Positions 41,445 through 52,639 of a stretch of DNA of 64,000 bases are shown piece after piece; positions within the stretch are counted from its first letter, which is position 1, and each line of letters opens with the position of its first letter. The notes under the pieces are model-generated. The model saw only the letters and a program-made list of their open reading frames with translations, ran no database searches and was not told where the DNA came from. Source of the DNA: Geotrypetes seraphini (taxonomy: Eukaryota; Chordata; Amphibia; Gymnophiona; Dermophiidae); assembly GCF_902459505.1 (NCBI RefSeq), contig NC_047089.1, positions 27,903,161-27,967,160 of the forward strand, read 5' to 3'. Position numbers and translations under genes: made by a program.

Positions 41445-41899
41445 AATCCGGTGTAACTATTGCCTGCATGTTTGGATGTAGTATATCTGACGGCAGTATA
41501 GTCTTCCAGGATACATCGTCATGAAGGCACTGAGCTAAAGTCATTGACTCCTGCATTGTTCTCAGTGTATAGTTTTGCCTCTATTCCAAACTAGCAATTC
41601 GCTGTAGATCTAGACTGGAGTTCTACCTGTGATGTTAGTGCCTCCCTGAAAGTCTGCATAGTTGATTGGGGTTTTCTTTTGTTTGTGTTTTTTAAGGATT
41701 CTGTACTCCAGGGCAGAACCTTCATTCTGAACATTTTTTTTGTGCTTTGTGGTTGCAGGTTCTATTGAGGGAGGGAGGGGGGATTTTGTTGAGGTGGGGC
41801 TAAAATTTGAAATGGTTTAATATTGTTGGTTTTTTTTAATTATGCAGAGATCAACATACTGCAACACTACATGCAAAGCCAAACTGAAAGGGTTATTTA

Positions 41900-42220
41900 T
41901 CAATTTAAGTTGATTTAATAACTTTATATGCCACTTAGTACAGAAAAATTTTTTAAAGCAGTTTACAATAAAAATCATGATACAATGCAATGGAACACTA
42001 AGGGCTTCTTTTACAAAGCCACGCTAGGGCCTTAACGCACGGAATAGCATGCGCTAACTTGCCGAACGCGCTAGCTGCTACTGTCTCCTTTTGAGCAGGC
42101 GATAGATTTCCGGCTAGCGCACGCTAATCCGATGCGTGCGATAAAACCGCTAGTGCGGCTTTGTAAAAGGAGCCCTAAATAAAAATCACAAAATTAAAAC
42201 AAAAATTAGGAGTAAAGAAA
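41900..42220 (-). mobile_element. LINE 3' tip split by a Harbinger-like MITE
   Basis: ACTTTATATGCCACTTAG and AAGCAGTTTACAATAAAAA, then a MITE at 42002-42175, then an A-rich remainder. Confidence 0.5.
42002..42175. mobile_element. Harbinger-like palindromic MITE with TAA duplication
   Basis: GGGCTTCTTTTACAAAGCC ... GGCTTTGTAAAAGGAGCCC flanked by TAA on both sides. Three-base TAA duplications are typical of PIF/Harbinger. Confidence 0.75.
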
Positions 42221-42261
42221 ATACATTAATTAAATGTCAAAAAAAGTGGAAACATTATTTC

Positions 42262-42418
42262 ACCCCCCCCCCCCCATTTTACATAAGCGTAGCTTGGTTT
42301 TTAGCACCAGCCACAGCAGTAACAGCTCCAATGCTCATAGGAATTCTGTGAACTTCAGAGCTGTTACCACCCCAGCCGGCGCTAAAAACTGCGCTACGGT
42401 TTTATAAAAGGGGCAGTA
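42262..42418. mobile_element. Harbinger-like palindromic MITE
   Basis: A poly-C run, then CATTTTACATAAGCGTAGC ... GCTACGGTTTTATAAAAGGG, with ATAGGAATTCTGTGAAC at the centre as at 8155-8310. Confidence 0.6.
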
Positions 42419-42519
42419 TATAAGGTGGTGTGATGAGGGCTCTTAGTTTAAATATTAAAAGGTCAGTCTGTTCTTGTCTTACCAAGAGAAGCATACCCTG
42501 CACTGTAGTGTAAAGACGT

Positions 42520-43590
42520 GGAGGGGCATAATCAGAACGTGCGTATAAAGTCCGATTTGGATGTATGGTGCTAGATGCCCAAAGTTGGCAGTGGGAAAAT
42601 GCCCATTTTTGAAAAATATGTCTAGAATATATATAGAGAGAGATTTTTTTTTTTTTTTAAACATCTACTCTATACTACTACTTATCACATATAGCGCTGA
42701 AAGGCATAAGCAGCACTGTACATTTTGACATTTATAGATGGTCCCTGCTCGATAGATCTTACAATCTAACTTGGATAGTCAGACATAACATATAAGATTT
42801 TATGAGACTTCCTGGACGGAACTTATACGTTGTGATTTAGATGATATAAAAACAGGTATAAGTGCCCAAAAGGTATCTAAAGTGACCGGATAACCACCTC
42901 AGAGACAAAGTAAAGACCCACACATTCTCCCCCAGTGTTCACTGACCCCCCCCCTCACACCCCCAAAATGATCGGAATAAAAATGTACATACCTGTCTCC
43001 AGAACATCAGCACTTAGCATAGGAAAGCCTAGTAGAGCTGCACACAGGTCTCTTAAATAGCCTACGGATGGGTTAGTGAACCATAGAGAAGAGGACCCAG
43101 GCCCATTAACCACTACATTTATGGTGGAACATGTGTGCCCACCAAAACCCCATAACCCTAAGGTACTGCCACATAGGTGGCACCTGCAGCTGTAAAGGCT
43201 ACTGGGATTGTAGACAGGTGGGTATAGTGGGTTGGTGGGGCTTGTGGGGGGGGAAGCTCACCATAACCTATAAGGGAGTTCTGGTGAGATGTTTATGTGG
43301 CACCCCTTATGTGAAGTTCACAGCAGTAGCTTGTAAGGTGCCCCACTGCTCTGTTGCCATGTCTAGGTGGCCAGTCTGTCACAATGCTGGTCCCTCCCAC
43401 ATCCAAATGGTCTGGTTCTGGGCATTTGGGACTTGGATGAAATTTTGGTTGAGAATGTGGTATAAAGAAAAAAAAATTTAGACATATTTTTCGAGAATAG
43501 CCATTTTCCCACTGCTAACTGGGCCTCTAGCGTTATACGTCCCAATTGGACTTAAATGTATGTTTTGATTATGCCCCCTCTAAACTTTAA
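42520..43590. mobile_element. TIR DNA transposon (GGGGCATAATCA end), non-autonomous
   Basis: GAGGGGCATAATCAGAACG at the left and TGATTATGCCCCCTC at the right are inverted, with subterminal GTCCGATTTGGATGTATGG and its complement. The interior includes AAGGTACTGCCACATAGG and AGTTCTGGTGAGATG. A LINE tip interrupts the left arm. Copies at 49165-50215 and 58330-59130. Confidence 0.7.
42664..42800 (-). mobile_element. CR1/L2-type LINE 3' tip inside a DNA transposon
   Basis: CTACTACTTATCACATATAG and the GACATTTATAGATGGTCCC block, inserted into the element at 42520-43590. Confidence 0.65.
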
Positions 43591-43889
43591 GATGTAACTT
43601 AGTAATATATTACTTGAATAACTCTGTAATATGGCTTATCTATAGCATTTGATTGCTACAGCAGGTGTTTGAAACAAATGTGACTAAAATGGAAGAACCT
43701 AAAATTGTGTAAGGCAAAGCAAAAAAGAAACTAACAGGAACTGCAGTAAAGATGCAAAGCAGAAAACCAAAACCAAGCTGCAGAAAATGTACAAGGTGCA
43801 GGAATTTATTCAATCAAAGTCATAAAACCATATACAAAAACATCAATAAAATGATAATATCCCAAAAAAAAAGGTTCTTGTCATACGTA

Positions 43890-43940
43890 CGAAACCCAAC
43901 ACGGTCCGTGTTTCAAAAAACATTTCTTCCTCAGGGGTCC
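43890..43940 (-). ncRNA. Hammerhead-ribozyme-like motif 4
   Basis: Minus strand: stem I 5' GGACCC, core CTGAGGA plus A, stem II GAAA-TGTT-TTTT, GAAA, perfect stem III CACGG-A-CCGTG, triplet GTT, stem I 3' GGGTTT (four Watson-Crick and two G-U pairs). It is the best-formed of the five motifs. Confidence 0.55.
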
Positions 43941-44164
43941 AGGATGTTCAGTACGTAGGATGTCAGGAACCAATTGGATTAATCGTACAAAATCTCCAAT
44001 AAAACAGGTGAAAAGCTCTCCTGTCTGAAGCGCTGCACTAAGAAACACCAAGTGCTAGCACTTCTTAGTGCAGTGCTTCAGACAGGAGAGCTTTTCGCCT
44101 GTTTTATTGGAGATTTTGTACGATTAATCCAATTAGTTCCTGTCACCCTACGTACTGAACATCT

Positions 44165-44214
44165 TGGACCCCTGAGGAAGAAATGTTTTTCGAAACATGG
44201 ACCGTGTTAGGTCT
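44165..44214 (+). ncRNA. Hammerhead-ribozyme-like motif 5
   Basis: Stem I 5' GGACCC, core CTGAGGA plus A, stem II GAAA-TGTT-TTTC, GAAA, stem III CATG-GAC-CGTG with one G-U pair, triplet GTT, stem I 3' AGGTC. It is the opposite arm of motif 4. Confidence 0.5.
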
Positions 44215-44439
44215 AGTACGCCTGACAAGAAAACCATTTTTTTGGATATTATCATTTTACTGATGTTTTATGACTTTGATTGAATAAATTCCTGCACCTT
44301 TCTGCGTTTTGGTTTTCTTCTTTTAGAACCTAAAATTTTAACATGAAAAAGACCAAACTTTGTCATGTTATTTCAAGTGTGACTCGTTGTGGAAATAGCT
44401 CTGGCATTACAGGAGTGTTTTGCACTACTAGTTTTATAT

Positions 44440-46616
44440 ATATACTAGCTGATGCCCCGGCGTTGCACGGGTATTTAATTATAGCAATAACACTGTAAAT
44501 GGATTTAAATAAAGATACTTTATAGTGGTGAATGAAATAATTTTGTTACAGCTTTATAAAAAGTAAAATATTCAAAGTATAATGTGAAATATTTGACAAA
44601 ATGAATACAATTCAACTAACACAAAAATTGATTATAAACAACATTTTTAGTTTCACCTCCAGGAGCAAGAACATATACATTCTTGGGTGAACCCACCCTT
44701 CCCACGTGTGCAGGTGGGCCGCGAGACCCCCAGAACATATCACCCCAGGTAGTGAGGGATCTGCATACCAAGTTTCGTTCAAATCGGTCCCACAGCTTCT
44801 TACATTTTTTCCATTGACTTGAATGGGTGAAATCTGATTTTCTGTTTGTAGCTCCGCCCACGTGTGCAGGTGGGCCGCGAGACCCCCAGAACATATCACC
44901 CCAGGTAGTGAGGGATCTGCATACCAAGTTTCGTTCAAATCGGTCACACAGCTTTGTACATTTTTTCCAATGACTTGAATGGGTGAAATCTGATTTTCTG
45001 TTTGTAGCTCCGCCCACGTGTGCAGGTGGGCCGCGGGACCCCCAGAACATATCACCCCAGGTAGTGAGGGATCTGCATACCAAATTTCGTTCAAATCGGT
45101 CCCACAGCTTCTTACATTTTTTCCATTGACTTGAATGGGTGAAATCTGATTTTCTGTTTGTAGCTCCGCCCACGTGTGCAGGTGGGTCGCGAGACCCCCA
45201 GAACATATCACTCCCGGTAGTGAGGGATCTGCATACCAATTTTCGTTCAAATCAGTCCCACAGCTTTTTACATTTTTTCCATTGACTTGAATGGGTGAAA
45301 TCTGATTTTCTGTTTGTAGCTCCGCCCACGTGTGCATGTGGGCCGCAAGACCCCCAGAACATATCACCCCCGGTAGTGAGGGATCTGCATACCAATTTTC
45401 GTTCAAATCGGTCCCACAGCATTTTACATTTTTTCCATTGACATGAATGGGTGAAATCCGATTTTCTGTTTGTAGCTCCGCCCACGTGTGCAGGAGGGCC
45501 GCGAGACCCCCAGAACATATCACCCCAGGTAGTGAGGGATCTGTATACCAAGTTTCGTTCAAATCGGTCAAGCCGTTTGTGAATTACTGTGAGAATGGCA
45601 GCTTTTTACATTTTTTCCATTGACATGAATGGGTGAAATCTGATTTTCTGTTTGTAGCTCCGCCCACGTGTGCAGGTGGGCCGCGAGACCCCCAGAACAT
45701 ATCACCCCAGGTAGTGAGGGATCTGCATACCAAGTTTCGTCCAAATTGGTCACAGTGAGAATGGCAGCTTTTTACATTTTTTCCATTGACATGAATGGGT
45801 GAAATCTGATGTTCTGTTTGTAGCTCCGCCCACGTGTGCAGGTGGGCCGCGAGACCCCCAGAACATATCACCCCAGGTAGTTGGAATTACTGTGAGAATG
45901 GCAGTTTTTTACATTTTTTCCATTGACATGAATGGGTGAAATCTGATTTTCTGTTTGTAGCTCCGCCCATGTGTGCAGGTGGGCGGCGAGACCCCCAGAA
46001 CATATCACCCCAGGTAGTGAGGGATCAGCATACCAAGTTTAGTTCAAATCGGTCCCACAGCTTTTTACATTTTTCCCATTGACTTGAATGGGTGAAATCT
46101 GAAGTTATGTTTGTAGCTCCGCCCACGTGTGCAGTTGGGCCGCGAGACCCCCAGAACATATCATCCCGGGTAGTGAGGGATCCGCATACCAAGTTTCGTT
46201 CAAATCGGGCAAGCCGGTTTTGCGGAGGCAGTTTTTACATTTTTTCCATTGACATGAATGGGTGAAATCTGATTTTCTGTTTGTAGCTCCGCCCAGGTGT
46301 GCAGGTTGGCCGCGATACCCCCAGAACATATCACCCCAGGTAGTGAGGGATCTGCATACCAAGTTTCGTTCAAATCGGGCAAGCCGTTTTTGCGTTGGCA
46401 GCTCTTTACATTTTTTCCATTGACATGAATGGGTGAAATCCGATTATCTGTTTGTAGCTCCGCCCACGTGTGCAGGTGGGCCGCGAGACCCCCCAGAACA
46501 TATCATCCCGGGTAGTGAGGGATCTGCACACCAAGTTTCGTTCAAATCGGTCAAGCCGTTTTTGCGTGATCGCGGCACATACATACATACATCTGATTTT
46601 ATATATATAGATTTTC
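44440..46616 (+). mobile_element. Dispersed element containing a 156-bp minisatellite
   Basis: Starts at a TATATATA run with CTAGCTGATGCCCCGGCG and TTGCACGGGT, and ends CGCGGCACATACATACATAC then TATATATATAGATT. The tail style (GTTCAAATCGGTCAAGCCG before an ACATAC run) is known from dispersed elements in many animals. I cannot name the family. No reverse transcriptase or transposase is coded. Confidence 0.6.
44695..46575 (+). repeat. Minisatellite, 156-bp unit, about 12 copies
   Basis: The word GTGTGCAG recurs at 44706, 44862, 45018, 45174, 45330 (GTGTGCAT), 45486, 45668, 45834, 45971, 46127, 46297 and 46468. The first intervals are exactly 156 bp; later ones vary (137-182). Units hold GCTCCGCCCACGTGTGCAGG, CCCCCAGAACATATCACCCC and TTTCGTTCAAATCGGTC. 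Since 156 is a multiple of three, the minus strand stays open for over 300 codons; I do not regard that as a gene. Confidence 0.88.
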
Positions 46617-46837
46617 ATTTTTTATAGACTTGCCACCTTTTCACTGAGACAGTATGCTCAGGCAGCTTATACCAGTGTGAGTAACAGAAAGGTATCTACT
46701 GCAAGTACACCCTCAGTTCAGCTCATTAGTTGGCAGGGGCCATTACTGTTATGACAGCTATTTTCCCTCTCTTTTTGAGCTTAATGTGACAGCACATGCC
46801 CTGCACATCTATATTCAAATGTCCCTGACAGATGATC

Positions 46838-46985
46838 TATACCAGGGGTAGGCAATCTCGGTCCTCAAGGGCCACAACCCAGTCATATTTTCAAGATTTC
46901 TCCAATGCGCATGCTTGATCTATTTGTATGTACTACCTACATTGTATGCAAATAGATGTCTAAAAAAGATTCAGATAATTCCCTA
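46838..46985. mobile_element. Truncated palindromic hAT MITE
   Basis: CAGGGGTAGGCAATCTCGGT then TTTTCAAGATTTCTCCAATG. The right arm is mostly lost. Confidence 0.6.
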
Positions 46986-47029
46986 AAAGAAAAACCCATA
47001 AGTCATTATTAAAGATGAAGTTGAGAAAA

Positions 47030-47170
47030 TCCACTGCTTATGTATAGGATACACTTCATAAAATCTGTTTTACTCTTTTGGGGTCTTGTCAGGTACTTGT
47101 GACCTGGCTTGGCTGCTGTTGTAAACAAGATACTGGGCCTGATAGACCTCTAGTCTGTCCTAGTATCAAA
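47030..47170 (+). mobile_element. LINE 3' UTR fragment
   Basis: GTCAGGTACTTGTGACCTGG and TACTGGGCCTGATAGACC match the family at 6545-6820. Confidence 0.5.
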
Positions 47171-47869
47171 GAAAACAAGAAATGAAAGCAGTATAAAGGC
47201 TGGCTGCCAGTGAAAACAGTACATACATGTACAAGCAGCCTGCTGGCAGTATTCAGTGCCAGGTCAAGTCGTAAATTAAATATTGATTCCAAGGTAGTTC
47301 TCAATGGAGAGTCAGCTGTAGCCAAATCTGGCACAGAAACTGCTATGAAGGGGTACCCCATTCATAGTTAAGCACAGGCTATATTTGAGACTCTCAGGAG
47401 AATTTTTGCAGGAATAGTCTAGGCTTTTAAGGTGAGATTGAGATGCATTCATAAAAATATGTGCAGGCTAGAAAAAATTCCTAGATGCAGGTCAACTATG
47501 TGCCTAAAATTTGGCATCTGATGCCTAAAATTGAGAAAAGTAAACCGGTTGAAGGATGTACTTCTACTGGGCCAACAATCTCCTATATGTAGCCCCAAGG
47601 CCACCTGTGGCCCCTGAAGTCCTCCATTGTATCCTTCAAACAGTTGACTGAAATGCTCTTCAAATCCTGTAAATGCATTAATTTCAATCTTGCCCACTTT
47701 GATACAACTGCAAACAATCTCTTAAGTGTGTCACTCAGGTTTCTCATTTATGGAATTTGCTACTGTTGATATTCCAAAATAAAATGAGTTTTTAAAATAT
47801 ATCCTTGACGTCCAGAGGCAAGAAAAAATAATTCACCTAAAAACTGGGATGATATCTTTAAAAATGGGA

Positions 47870-48046
47870 GTATGTGTTTTGTTTTATTGTGGTTCTATTT
47901 CAAAGATTTTCTATGATAAATCTGTCTGTTTGCTTGTCCATGGTTTGTCCTAAGCTTATTGACATTTGTTCTTGTTTCTATATCCTGCTTTAATGTTATA
48001 TTTTGGTATTTTCAATAAAAACCTCTTTGAAATTTAAAAAAAAAAA
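47870..48046 (+). mobile_element. Poly(A)-tailed retroelement 3' end (L1-like)
   Basis: T-rich UTR ending TTTTCAATAAAAACCTCTTT and a short A run. The CAATAAAAA signal just before the tail is typical of L1 ends. No coding sequence remains. Confidence 0.5.
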
Positions 48047-48229
48047 CCAAAATAGCTAGTAGTTTTTTCTTCCTTTTTTGGGCTTCCAGCTCGATCAAAA
48101 CTATCTTCTATGAGGTTATGATATACTGAGGAAGTTTTCTCCTATTTCCTAACCCCTGTACTAACTGAGACGTTGCAGTGACTGGCCTTGGCTAGTAAGC
48201 ATTGCCACTGAGCAACTATTGAGATTTCC

Positions 48230-48418
48230 TTTACTAAAGGGGATTCTCAACCCTGTCCTACAAACACCTAGCCAGTCAGATTTTCAGGATATCCACAATG
48301 AATATACATGAGGTAAATTTGCATGCAGTGCCTCCATTGTAAGCAAATTTCTTATTCATTTTCATTGTTGGCATCCTGAAAACCTGACTGGGTAGAGAAT
48401 CCCTGCTTTGTATCAGAG
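48230..48418. mobile_element. Palindromic hAT MITE, old
   Basis: GGGGATTCTCAACCCTGTCC ... CTGACTGGGTAGAGAATCCC. The hairpin is decayed. Confidence 0.7.
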
Positions 48419-48639
48419 CTGCCAAGTATCCTGCTTCCAAGCGGGAGATTTTAAGCCAGTCCTGGATTTCAGGAAACTCTAGCCTGATGCACTGTAGAAT
48501 CTATAGCATTGATTTGAATGCATAGAATCAAAGACTACAACTGTTATGGGGATGTAAGGTCAAAAACCTGGACTGGCCAGAAAGTCCCTCTCCTGCTCTG
48601 CAGCATCCCCAGTCCTTGCTGGGTCCAAGAATCAAACTG

Positions 48640-49087
48640 AAGTCTTCTACATGCCCATGCACAACACTTCCACTCAACTATTGGCCTGCTATTCAAGAAT
48701 TACAACAATTCACAAATTAGCATTTCCTTCTCTGAAAGGTATTAAATGCACTGGGAAGCTTAGTAAATCCTTTACTTTTAAATTGGTGAGAATTTGGAAT
48801 GGACTTCCAGATTCTCTAAGACTGGTAGATCAATTATTTCAATTTCAAAAAAGTTTAAAAACCTGTTTGTTTTCACAATAGTTAATTTGATTTTAGTTGT
48901 CCTATGGTAATTTTAAGCAATTCAACATACGTTTTTCTAACTTTTTCCATCCATCTAATCTAACCAATTTCTGGTTTGATCCCACAGTTTTTACTTGTTA
49001 TGTTTCATTTTTTAACGAACTGTAAACCGAGTCGAGCTCCTTAGGGAGTAGATTCGGTATATAAAATGAAGATTAGATTAGATTAGA
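48640..49087 (+). mobile_element. CR1/L2-type LINE 3' end with (GATTA)n tail
   Basis: Reads VRIWNGLPDSLRLVDQLFQF and QKSLKTCLFSQ, then a UTR with GTAAACCGAGTCGAGCTCC and the tail GATTAGATTAGATTAGA. Confidence 0.8.
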
Positions 49088-49164
49088 CCCAAAGACAATT
49101 TTAATAACTGGAAGGGTGTTAATGCAAACTTCAATATCATGATTAACGTTGTAAAATCTGCCAT

Positions 49165-50215
49165 ACATCGGGGGGGCGGGGGGGCGCATTTTCAAAACAT
49201 CTAAGTCCAATTTGGATGTATGGTGCTAGACGTCCAAAGTTGGCAGTAAGAAAATTCCTATTTTTGAAAGGCAAACCACCATACATCTAGAAATTTTTTT
49301 AAAATCCTCTATCTGGACGTCCAGGTCATTGGGTTGCCCAGACAGTCAGGACATCTATCTTTACATCACATTTTCAAATAAAATTTTGTCCAAGTCCCAG
49401 AAGGCCAGAACAAGACCATTTGGACATGGGAAGGGCCTGTCCTGTAAAGGACTGGCCTCCCAGATATGGCAATAGAGCAGTGAGGCACCTTACAGGGCAC
49501 TGCTGTGAACTTCACATAAAGGATGCCAGATAAACATCTCACCAGAACTCCCTTATGGTGAGCCTCCCAAAACCCACTATACCCACCTGTCTACAACCCC
49601 AATAGCCCTTATGGCTGCAAGTGGCACCTATATGATAGTAGTTTTTTTGGGGGGCTCACATTTTCCATCATGAATGTAATGGTTATTGTGGCTTATGGGA
49701 TTTGCTACTCCACTCTATGGTTCACTAGCCCACCCACCAGGCTACTTAAAACACCTTTGTGCAGCTCTACTAGGGTTTCCTATACTAGGTGCTGATGTTC
49801 TGATCTTTGTGGGTGTGAGGGGGTCCATGAGCAGTGGGGAAATGTAGGGGTGTCTTACTTTGATTCATGCAGTGGTTATCTGGTCAGTTTGGGCATCTTT
49901 GTGGCACTTAGACCATTCTAAAACAGGTCTAATCTCAAATGTATACGTTCCATCCAGGTTGTCTTGAAAATGTTTGATTATGGCTGCAAGACATCCATGT
50001 CTAACCCGTCCATAACACTGCCCAAAGCTTGCCCATAAAATGCCTCCACTACGCCCATCTCGTGCTCTGAACGTACAAAGGCTGGAACACCTTGCTAGAC
50101 GTATAGAAAGATGGTTTTGATTATCGGCACTTGGACGTCCTGGTGATAAGGACGTCCAAGTGCTGATTTAGGATGCTTTTTGGGCGTCTATGTTTTATGC
50201 TTATGGGCCCCTAAG
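49165..50215. mobile_element. TIR DNA transposon, same family, inverted
   Basis: Left GCGCATTTTCAAAACATC and GTCCAATTTGGATGTATGG, right GGACGTCCAAGTGCTGATT. The interior is the reverse complement of the 42.5-43.6 kb copy (CATCTCACCAGAACTCCC, CCCACCTGTCTACAACCC). Confidence 0.7.
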
Positions 50216-50217
50216 TG

Positions 50218-50870
50218 TATATACACAATGGGGAGAAATTCTCTCTCATTTAGGTATGAAATAATTTTGATCAAACTTTTGACCTGCATGGGCAATTTGA
50301 AAATGTATTTGTCTGAGATTACTGGTGTTTGTGCATCTCCCCATCTCTGAGAATTCAACCCCTTGTGAAACTTCTCCTGTAAGAACAGATCTCTGTCCTT
50401 CATTTACGACATGAACATGCTGCTGGTCTTCTCTTCCCAGTAAGTTGTTGCTAAATATGGCTGCCCTGAGGTCCAATTTAGATCCTGAGCTAAGAAAAAG
50501 AAACAGAAGCATTCAGAATAATCTATAAGAAAGTGGATCCTGAAGAGGCAAATCCAAGTATTCCTCTCTGCTGTCATCCTACAGACCCACTCTTAACCAT
50601 CACAGATGGTATAAATCACAAGCATATCTCCATCGGCATTAGATCTAAGCAAGTGTTTACAAGAGAATGTCATTTTTTCTTCCAACTATAATCCTTACTG
50701 TTTGACACCCAAAAGGGTGCACATTCATATTTTAAAGCAGCAAAAACATCAGCTGTCCAATTTCTTATTGGAATTCCTTTCTCTTGTATTTATTTTTCAT
50801 TTATAATTTTAGAAGTAACTTACAGTATACAGTTTTGTTTTGTTTTTTTAAAACTGTTGTCACAGCTACT
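50218..50870. other. Intergenic stretch, unassigned
   Basis: A minus-strand open stretch (50246-50512, 88 codons) looks mildly protein-like (SKLDLRAAIFSNNLLGRE), but no family is recognised and nothing around it supports a gene. Confidence 0.35.
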
Positions 50871-50878
50871 GTTTATAA

Positions 50879-51189
50879 CAGTGGTCTCAAACACGCGGCC
50901 CGGGGGCCACATGCGGCCCGCCAGGTACCATTTTGAGGCCCTCAGTATGTTTATCATAATCACAAAAGTAAAATAAAACAGTTTCTTGCTCATATGTCTC
51001 TTTAGCTATAAATGACAATATTATTATGAAAACATAGCCAAAAGGAAAGATTTATAAACTATAAAGAGTTTTACCTCATGCAAAATTGTCATTTCTTTAA
51101 TAAGACATTAACTATTTATTTCTGAGGCCCTCCAAGTACCTACAAATCCAAAATGTGGCCCTGCAAAGGGTTTGAGTTTGAAACCACTG
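50879..51189. mobile_element. Non-autonomous hAT transposon, 311 bp
   Basis: Inverted ends CAGTGGTCTCAAAC and GTTTGAAACCACTG; perfect 8-bp duplication GTTTATAA (50871-50878, 51190-51197). The interior is A/T-rich, with GCGGCCC-type blocks near the left end. Confidence 0.88.
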
Positions 51190-51240
51190 GTTTATAACAA
51201 CATAAGAATAGCCATACTGGGTCAAACTGATGGTCTAGCT

Positions 51241-52542
51241 CAGGGGTGCCCAACGCGTCGATCGCGATCGACCAGTAGCTCAGGAAGGCAACGCGAGTCG
51301 ATCGCGGAGCCTATCCCGGGCTCTGTGATAGACTCGTGTTGCCGTCCTGATCTACGGGCCGATCAGCCTTCCTCTCCAGTGTTCTTTCTCCCTAGGGCCT
51401 TTTAGCTGGGCGATCCGCCCAGCTGTCATCTGCCGCTGCTGAACAAAAAACCGGCTTGGAGATTTCAGCCCGTAGCGAACTTATGCTCCGGGCTCTAACG
51501 TGTGCGTGCCGGCTTCTCTTCTCTTCCCTCCGAAACCGGAAGTTATGTCCGGGGGGGGAGGGGAGAAGGGAAGCCGGCGCGCACATGTTGAGAGCCCTGA
51601 AGCAAGCGTTCGCTACGGGCTAATGCGGGAGACAGGTTAGTGAAGCATTTGTTCTTCTTCCTGCCGGGTCCTGCCTACTTTCTGTTTCCGCGAAGGCAGG
51701 ACCCGGCAGCATTTCCCCCAATAGGTTGATCACGATCTTGGGCTGATCAGCCTTCCTCTTCCCTACGGCAGAGGAAGAGGAATGCTGGTTGGCCGAAGCA
51801 GGGAGAGCTTGGGGTCTGTTATTGGTGGCGTTTGGGTCCTGGTCCCCGATGGTAATGGCAGTGGCAGTGGCTTGGGGGAGGGCAGGGAGAAAGAAAGAAA
51901 AAGGGCAGGCAGGGATACAGAAGGAAAGAAGAGAAACAGAAAAAAATGAAAGGGAGGCAGAGAGAAAGAAAGGGCAGGGAAGAGGAAGGAAAAGTTGGGG
52001 GAAGGAATGAGGTCTGGAGGAGAGGAAGCATACAGGCTAAAAGAAGGGAAGAAAGATTGTATGCACAGTCAGAAGAAGAAAGTGCAACCAGAGACTCATG
52101 AAATCACCAGACAAGGTAGGGAAAATGATTTTATTTTAAATTTAGTGATCAAAATGTGTCTGAATTTATATCTGCTGTCTATATTTTACACTAAGGTCCC
52201 CTTTTACTAAACCGCAATAGAGGTTTTTAGCGCAGGGAGCCTAGGAGTGTCGAGAGCAGCGCTGGGCATTCAGCGCAGCTCCCTGCACTAAAAACTGCTA
52301 ACGTGGTTTAGTAAAAAGGGAGGGGGGTATATTTGTCTATTTTTGTATGGTTGTTACTGAGGTGATAGTGCATAGAGTCATCTGCTTTGACCTCTTTGAA
52401 AACCCTGGAATAGGAATGATGATTAACATTTTCTATGCGTACAGTGTGCGTTGTGTTTTTTTTAAATTTTATTGTTGGTAGATCATTTTGACTTGGTCAT
52501 TTAAAAAGTAGCTCGCAAGCCCAAAAAGTGTGGGCACCCCTG
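51241..52542 (-). mobile_element. Non-autonomous hAT transposon, 1.3 kb
   Basis: Ends CAGGGGTGCCCAACGCG and GTGTGGGCACCCCTG; 8-bp target duplication GTCTAGCT (51233-51240, 52543-52550). Inverted relative to 16210-17320 but with the same parts, including the purine-rich tract and the palindrome at 52195-52327. Confidence 0.88.
52195..52327. mobile_element. Harbinger-like palindrome nested in hAT element
   Basis: GGTCCCCTTTTACTAAACCG ... GTGGTTTAGTAAAAAGGGAG, with GCGCAGGGAGC and GCTCCCTGCACTAAA inside, matching 16430-16553. Confidence 0.65.
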
Positions 52543-52639
52543 GTCTAGCTGCCCCGGCATCCTGCTTCCAACAAGTTCCTGGCAGAATCTCAGAGTAGCA
52601 AGATTCCATGCTACCAATACCCAGGGATAAGAACGTAGT

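Larger units (their letters stand above)
43707..44324. mobile_element. Inverted-repeat element with two hammerhead-like arms, flanked by a 13-bp duplication
   Basis: A near-continuous palindrome about 560 bp long centred at 44050 (AAGTGCTAGCACTT). Flanks are the direct repeat AGAACCTAAAATT (43694-43706 and 44325-44337). Each arm contains a hammerhead-like motif followed by an AATAAA-type stretch. There are no coding regions. The arms differ at a modest number of positions, so it is of middling age. Confidence 0.75.
46620..48640. other. Intergenic stretch, repeats only
   Basis: MITE relic (46838), LINE piece (47030), L1-like tail (47870) and MITE (48230). Between them I see nothing coding; 47170-47870 is unassigned. 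Confidence 0.5.

Noticed and set aside
44612-45571. 319-codon minus-strand frame as a protein-coding gene
   Set aside because: It is the minisatellite read through; the period is a multiple of three, and there is no promoter, splice structure or known family.
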